Part shown: one piece after another, positions 58,805 through 64,000 of the stretch
How positions within the stretch are numbered: the first letter of the stretch is position 1
Layout of the letters: the number at the start of each line of letters is the position of its first letter
Assembly (NCBI RefSeq): GCF_002288925.2
Contig: NW_022098001.1
Location: 1,149,205 to 1,213,204, forward strand
Source of the DNA: Delphinapterus leucas
Taxonomy: Eukaryota > Chordata > Mammalia > Artiodactyla > Monodontidae
Reading direction: 5' to 3'
Length of the DNA stretch: 64,000 nucleotides
Notes under the pieces: model-generated
The model's database searches: none
What the model was told of the DNA's origin: nothing
The model's input: the letters and a program-made list of their open reading frames with translations, nothing else
Position numbers and translations under genes: made by a program

Positions 58805-58899
58805 CCAAGTTGCTCAAAATAAAGAGAAACCCCTGCAATTTCCGAAATGTGCCCAAGTTGCTCAAAATAAAGAGAAACCCCTGCAATTTCCAAAATGTG
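58805..58899. repeat. 48-bp tandem duplication
   Basis: Two adjacent units beginning ccaagttgctcaaaataaag at 58805 and 58853, identical except near the end (tccgaaatgtgc / tccaaaatgtgt). The length is a multiple of three, so the surrounding 86-codon frame repeats LLKIKRNPCNF, which is a by-product and not evidence of coding. Confidence 0.97.
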
Positions 58900-59039
58900 T
58901 AAGCTACTCCCAGGTGGTTCTTGGTCCATAGTTTCTCTTTCCTACACCCTCTTCCTCAGGAAAACAATCTCCCCACATGACTACTAAACCCAGGACTGCT
59001 GGCTGACGGCCCTTCAACACACCTTCTTCCTTCCTGCCA

Positions 59040-59605
59040 GAATCCTGATTTTGCTCAGCTATCCATCCCTGCACCACACAGCACACATGAGTAAGAGGAA
59101 ACTGACACCATCTCCAGTACCAAGTGTGGATGATAATTAGCCTAAAGGGATCATCACATGGAATTCTCTTGGCAACTATTACTGATGCAGGAGTGGGCTT
59201 CTGACTTTAGTTGGCTCAATTAGATTAAAGTGAAAGACATATTCCTTCCTTGAGAGCAGTGATTTCTCTCCCTCTCCCCCCCTTTCCCCTCCTTCTTCCC
59301 CTTCCTCCCTCTCCCCCTCCTTCTAGATGTGAACAAGAGACCACATGGCTATAGTTGCTGCTGGCAGCCATCTTAGGACCAAAACAAGAAGGACCATTAG
59401 GATAAAGCAAACACTATAGACAGCAGAGCAGAAAGACAGAAAAATCTGGGTCTCTGATATTGTAGCTTGAGCCCATGAATCAAATCACCCTGCAGTTTAC
59501 TGCCATACTTCGTGTTACGCGAAATAATACAGTTCCTTATTGTTTAAGCCTAGACGAGTCATGGCTTCTGTTACTGCAGTTGAAACCATACCAACAGATA
59601 TATTA
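59040..59605 (+). mobile_element. Probable MaLR/ERVL-type LTR, forward
   Basis: Matches the general course of MLT1-type LTRs: gtgatttctctccctc near 59255, gctgctggcagccatcttag near 59360, gacagcagagcagaaagaca near 59418, aatctgggtctctgatattg near 59443, and tcatggcttctgttactgca at the end. Interrupted by the pyrimidine-rich expansion below. Confidence 0.45.
59265..59327. repeat. Polypyrimidine (C/T) tract
   Basis: Uninterrupted C/T of about 60 bases (ctccctctccccccctttcc and on). Confidence 0.9.
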
Positions 59606-60659
59606 TGAAAATAGCTAACTATGAAACTGCGAACACAAAATTTTGTGTTGTCCTCAAACAAAACTTAAAGTTAACCTGACTCATTTAGTGATTTACATAA
59701 TTGTTATCACACTGCATAATAATTAGATATAAATTATAAACAATGCACACAAATGACTAATTTCCCAGGGAGACGGTGGGAGAAGGTGACATGGAGCAAT
59801 GAAAAGCTTACCTTATTCAGAACTATGGATGGAAATGTTCTACCCCACTTACTTCTAAGAAAAGGAGCTACACACACATTTGTGATCAATAATCAGCTCC
59901 CAATTGGAAAGGGACTATTGCTTATTGAGTACTTACTGGAAGACAAGCAGTCTCCTGGGTGCTTTTTATATAGCTGGAGTCATGCAGTCATTGAGAGCAG
60001 TAGATGTGGAAGAGTGGCTTAGAACTTGTTCCATTGGGGCACGTGCTGGATGCAGCCAATTTTGAATTGAAAGAGCAGATGGGGTATACATCTTCTCTAC
60101 TCTGCTTCACCCAAATTCCACACTTGGATTCCCAAGATGACTGTTCTCTTAGCGAAATCAATCTTTCCCAGAGCACAGCCACTTTGCCCCAAGGGGCTGG
60201 TTCCAGAGGAACTTCCGATATCATCCACATACAGTGTCAGAATCAGCCCTTCCACATAAAACTCTTAGGCCCTGGTGTTAAGGCTGGATCAACAGCTGAA
60301 ATAGCTACCCTTTTTTGTCAAGGTAAATTTATTTCAGGTGCCGCATTGCTTGCCAATGAAACCTGACTGGCGCAATCCCAGAAAGCCCCATCGGGTCTCA
60401 CCAAGTTCTGTTCTCAGGAACAATGTTGGATCTGTGGTCCCTTATTCCCCAGAAGTCCTCTGGGCTCCTAGGTAACGCTTTTGAGATCCTGACTTGATCA
60501 AGTTTAAAAAGCACTAATCTAAGAGTGCCTGCTTTCCTACACTTGAACAACCAAGGGGGCTGCACAAGTGGTTCACCACTTGATAAAGGATTGTTAAAAT
60601 TTATATAAAACAACACATATTCAAATTATACACATGTATATGTATGTAAAATCAGATCA
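59606..60659. other. Unassigned DNA
   Basis: No recognised repeat. The 120-codon frame at 60004-60366 has no recognisable domain. Confidence 0.4.
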
Positions 60660-60830
60660 TTACACAAATGTTCCATATCTTTTTAAAGGTCTCATGGAAT
60701 TCCATCTATAAGAATACCATAATTTACTAAATCAATCTTCTAACACTGAACTTTTAGATTGTTTCTATTTTTTCTCTTCTATAAATATTTCCTCACAATG
60801 AACACCAAATGCATAAGTTTAAACGTTCCT
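60660..60830 (-). mobile_element. Ancient L1 scrap, reverse
   Basis: tctcatggaattccatctat, aagaataccataatttacta, ttttagattgtttctatttt, cacaatgaacaccaaatgca follow the reverse of old L1 3' ORF2 text. Confidence 0.5.
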
Positions 60831-61289
60831 GGTAACATTTTAAAAGAACTGTTCAAACTGACCTTGGGGAAATCCAGAATCATTGTAAATGAATATGGGG
60901 ACTATTGTGGAACGTGTCACTAAGTCTACCAGAAAGATTACGAGCCAGAACCACATAACTGCTCCTTTTCAGAGCAAATGCTACCCGCGTAATGGACCCT
61001 AATTCCTCTTCTTTGACCGTTCCCTTGCTGTGTCCTGTTGGGCCCTATTAGCCTCCCACATCTACTTCCTCAGCTTTTCGTGTTTCCTCTGCTCTCCCCC
61101 CAGGTGCCTCCTGACCAAGGCCTTGCTCCGATTCCGCCAGCCAGGCACTGGGGTGCTTCAGGGAGCCCAGTCCACGGCTCTCTGCTTTCTTCCTCAGCCT
61201 TTTTTGGAATTGACAGCTTGCCCCAGCCCAGCTCTCTGTGACCACACGAGGGTTTTAAATTGTTCTGAGTAAGGCAGGAGTTATGGGAA
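60831..61289. other. Unassigned DNA, pyrimidine-rich around 61080
   Basis: The stretch tttcctctgctctcccccca then ggtgcc at about 61083-61108 is an acceptable 3' splice-acceptor-like sequence, but nothing downstream supports an exon. Confidence 0.3.
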
Positions 61290-61800
61290 GGCTGAAGAGC
61301 AGTGCTGAGGCCGGGAAGTTGAAAACTTAGGGAAAACCCGCCATTGGGTTGCACCCACCGGCCCTGCAAGGCCTGTACTTGCCCAGCTTTAAGACCCAAG
61401 AAGGGGCCTGGAACCACCAACAGAGACATCAGTGGTTTAATGCGTGGGGGAAACTTACGTGTCTGAAGCAAGGTCCTGGAGCAACACCCCACCGTGTGCA
61501 GCCGACTGCGGACAGGACATGGCGGCGGTCTTCTCCGAAGATTGCTAGTTATAGGGGGAATTGACAGCAGGTGGGCTCATTAGTTACCAGGGAAACCAGC
61601 AGAGGGGTACGCCCCTTCCGGCCCCTTTGATGAGAACAATCACCAGCTGGGGCCTGGGGCAAGTACTAGGCAAGTCAGTCACGTGTGAAGGGCTTAGGTG
61701 AAGCAGGCACTGGTCGAGAAGGGGATTACAGAGAGCGAGAGAACAGCCATGTTGAGTGGCCTGACCATACACCCACTTTCAGAGCACAGATCCCACTCTT
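61290..61800. other. GC-richer block, unassigned (possible old LTR)
   Basis: Less AT-rich than its surroundings, with several CpGs (gacatggcggcggtcttctc, gtacgccccttccggcccct). It may be an endogenous-retroviral LTR in reverse, which its text vaguely resembles, or a regulatory element. There are no clear ends, no target-site duplication and no supported frame. Confidence 0.3.
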
Positions 61801-62666
61801 TCCCTAGGTGCCTTTTAGCGATGATATTTGATATTCTACTTTATTTCCTTTTTGCCCCAGGCTAATGTTTCAACGACTGCACCTGAGCTGCAAGTTTCAT
61901 TTATTTTTATCTTCTGTTGGTAAGCATCCGGACCCTACATTTTGAGAGGCACTGGCTTCTGATTCTATTAGTCCTTCTAGCCCTCCTTGGAGCTCCTGGA
62001 GACCCAGGTGCTTCCCCTGCCTCTGCTCTCGCGGTAATGAAGAGGCCGTGCTGCTCAGTCATTTAGTCATTCATTCATATTCATAGAAAAGCATAAAGAC
62101 AATTTGCTTAATTACACGGCTTGATGCTGCCATGTGTCTCCCAATTTTCCGTGTGTGGTTTCTACAGTGTAACAGTCACTCTCCATGAATTTAAGACCTT
62201 TAATTGCTGGGGAAATTTCTCCAGGAGAAGTAAGATGCAAAGAGGGAAATTGACTTCCAGGATTCCATTTAAAGGATGCTTATTTGACTCTGGTCTTATT
62301 GAGGCTGAGCTGCCGCTTTGTGATTTGAATGTACAAACCAAAATTAAACTTCTGGTTTGCATTCTTCTTTTGCTAATGAAAGTTTGTATTTACCTGCAGG
62401 TGAAGATTTAGACCTCACTCTCTCCTGAGATCACTGTGAAAGAAGAGAATGAATAATTGCATGGTCTCTAAAACATGGAGAGAAAAATGCTGCAGGTTTT
62501 CACCATAAAATTGAATTACGTGAATCTATCAGTTAATGTCTACAGGTTGTGAGGAAGTAGAGTGTAGCCTCTGTGACTTTCCTCCAAATGCACTGAACAA
62601 ATCCAGCCGTTCTAGGTTTGTTGGGTAGAATGCTTTGCGATGTCAGTGCAGAGTCTATAGGATTTC
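61801..62666. other. Unassigned DNA
   Basis: No gene or repeat recognised. The 96-codon frame at 62121-62411 has no domain. Confidence 0.4.
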
Positions 62667-62682
62667 AAAACAACAGCTAAGG

Positions 62683-62935
62683 GGACTTCCCTGGTGGTCC
62701 AGTGACTAAGACTCCATGCTCCCAATGCAGGGGGCCTAGGTTTGATCCCTGGTCAGGGAACTAGATCCCACATGCTACAACTAAGAGTTTGCACAACGCA
62801 ACTAAGAGTTTGCGTGCCACAACTAAAGATCTGGCAAGCCGCAACCGAAGATCCCTCTTGTGGCAATGAAGATCCCGCATGCCACAATTAAGACCCAGTG
62901 CAGCCAAATAAATAAATAAATAAATATTAAAAAAC
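62683..62935 (+). mobile_element. CHR-related SINE, divergent subtype
   Basis: Head ggacttccctggtggtccag, B-box aggtttgatccctgg, then units of 'caactaagagtttgc', ending gcagccaaataaataaataa. The target-site duplication aaaacaacagct is at 62667-62678 and 62936-62947. The head 'ggtccag' differs from the 'ggcgcag' of the other copies, indicating an older or separate branch. Confidence 0.92.
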
Positions 62936-62947
62936 AAAACAACAGCT

Positions 62948-64000
62948 GGAAAGTAGAATAAATATCATCAAATACATTTGCTTTGAGCATCTTAAGAGCT
63001 AGAGCTCCCTGTTTGATTTCAAAATTCCACTTTTATCAGATGTCAGTTGGTCAAACTAAGCAGTATTTTTTTCTTTCCAGTCATTTAGGGTCTAATGAAA
63101 GAAATATATGTTTCACTCTGGCTCTGCCCCTCACTCAAGCTGTCTGAATGCTTGAGGCTACTGCTGGCTGAGATATGATCTGAAGCCAGGACTGATCATG
63201 TCTGAAGCTGGCATTAGTATTACTTGTTTGGGTAGGATTGAACTAAGATTTGAAGTAAGCTAAGGATCCCTTGAGTTTTGGGGTTTTTTTTCCATTTGTT
63301 CTTACAAGTTACAGAAAGAAGAAATAAACCAGCACATCTACTTTGTTCCTCAAATTTAATCTGTTTTCAATACAGCTGTAATTTTTACGGACCCGAAACT
63401 GGGATTTAGTCACCACTCTGGTGGGCCATTGCCCTTCATTATTTACATTCATGAGCTGAGTTGTATTAAAGGAGAAAAAGATGCCAGAGTTGGGAAGTTT
63501 TGTGATGAGTGTCTGAGAGGAGAGGTGGGGGAGAAGAAAAGGATATTATTATGTTGCTTTTTCCCAGCCTTTCAAGAGCTTATTTTTATAGGAATCATTG
63601 CTACACACAGAACATAAGCAGTGGTATGCAGGGCCAAGCTTATCTCAAAACATGGTATAAAATAGGGGAAAGAAGGGGATTTTACATGGAGTAAGGAAAA
63701 AAATGCAGTTGGGTTTTGTGTGTGTGTGTTCTTTTGTTGGGGGTGGGGGTTTGGGCAACTCTAACACTTTACATCTTTCAAAGTCAGAAGAGATGTTTCC
63801 TTGGGCAAATCTACATTGCCATGATGAGAACGTCAGCTAGGAGATACTATCTTGTTGTTTTGCCTCAATAAAGAGGCTGAAGTTGGAGACAAATAAGACA
63901 GGTCCTGAGCAAAGCGATATACCCCCAGGTCTGCAAGAAATACCTGAAAGGGAGACTGAGGCCTTGTTGTTAGGCAGGCGGGTTGACCAGCCAGTGAAAT
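62948..64000. other. Unassigned DNA
   Basis: No gene or repeat recognised in about 1 kb. A short (GT)n then ttgggggtgggggtttggg G-rich stretch lies at 63716-63755. Confidence 0.4.

Noticed and set aside
60004..60366. 120-codon plus-strand frame
   Set aside because: No domain, signal peptide or splice context that I can see. It is neither repeat-derived nor recognisable. A conservation test would be needed to reopen it.
61083..61110. Splice acceptor before an exon
   Set aside because: A polypyrimidine-AG-like stretch exists, but the following frame has no domain and no matching donor was convincing.
61070..61492. 140-codon minus-strand frame
   Set aside because: Lies partly in the GC-richer block, where stops are rarer. 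No recognisable motif.
63716..63755. Telomere-like G-rich repeat
   Set aside because: It is a short GT run followed by irregular G runs, with no TTAGGG array.

Overview
This window reads as non-coding mammalian nuclear DNA, most likely from a cetacean. The main evidence is a set of tRNA-derived SINEs with the CHR-type head (ggcttccctggtggcgcag, tRNA-like A and B boxes). Five are a short subtype of about 200 bp ending in gcgtaccgc plus poly(A), two are a long subtype of 350-400 bp ending in (aaat)n, and one is a divergent relative. They sit beside 5'-truncated LINE-1 copies of two 3'UTR subfamilies, and beside mammal-wide MIR, L2, MER5-like, Tigger-like and MaLR/ERVL LTR relics. I could not recognise any protein-coding exon, tRNA, rRNA, CRISPR array or operon. 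Open reading frames longer than about 100 codons are either L1 ORF2 remnants, pieces of repeats, or unsupported by any recognisable domain. The window is best read as an intergenic desert or the inside of a large intron.

Layout. 1-8 kb: a MaLR LTR, a (CA)n tract, an old dispersed multi-copy element, three CHR SINEs and an ancient L1. 8-16 kb: two L1 3' ends, a MER5A-like element, L2, and a MIR split by a Tigger-like MITE. 17-20.3 kb: an ancient repeat split by a very short L1, and a 5'-truncated retrocopy of an mRNA 3' end with 15-bp target-site duplications, itself hit by a SINE. 20.7-29 kb: a LINE pile-up, with an L1 5'UTR containing a second L1, then a 4.5-kb minus-strand L1 containing a twin-primed (inverted) young L1. 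30-47 kb: sparse MIR, L2, hAT and L1 relics with three SINEs. 48-51 kb: several L2 3' ends with L1 scraps. 52-60 kb: a 19-bp minisatellite, four L1 segments, a recent 48-bp duplication and an LTR. 60-64 kb: a GC-richer unassigned block, one SINE, and otherwise featureless DNA.

Nothing here forms a pathway or gene system. The informative content is the order of insertion events: exact target-site duplications, nested elements, and local rearrangements inside retroposons. Family names come from recalled consensus sequences and were not checked by alignment, so subfamily labels are tentative.
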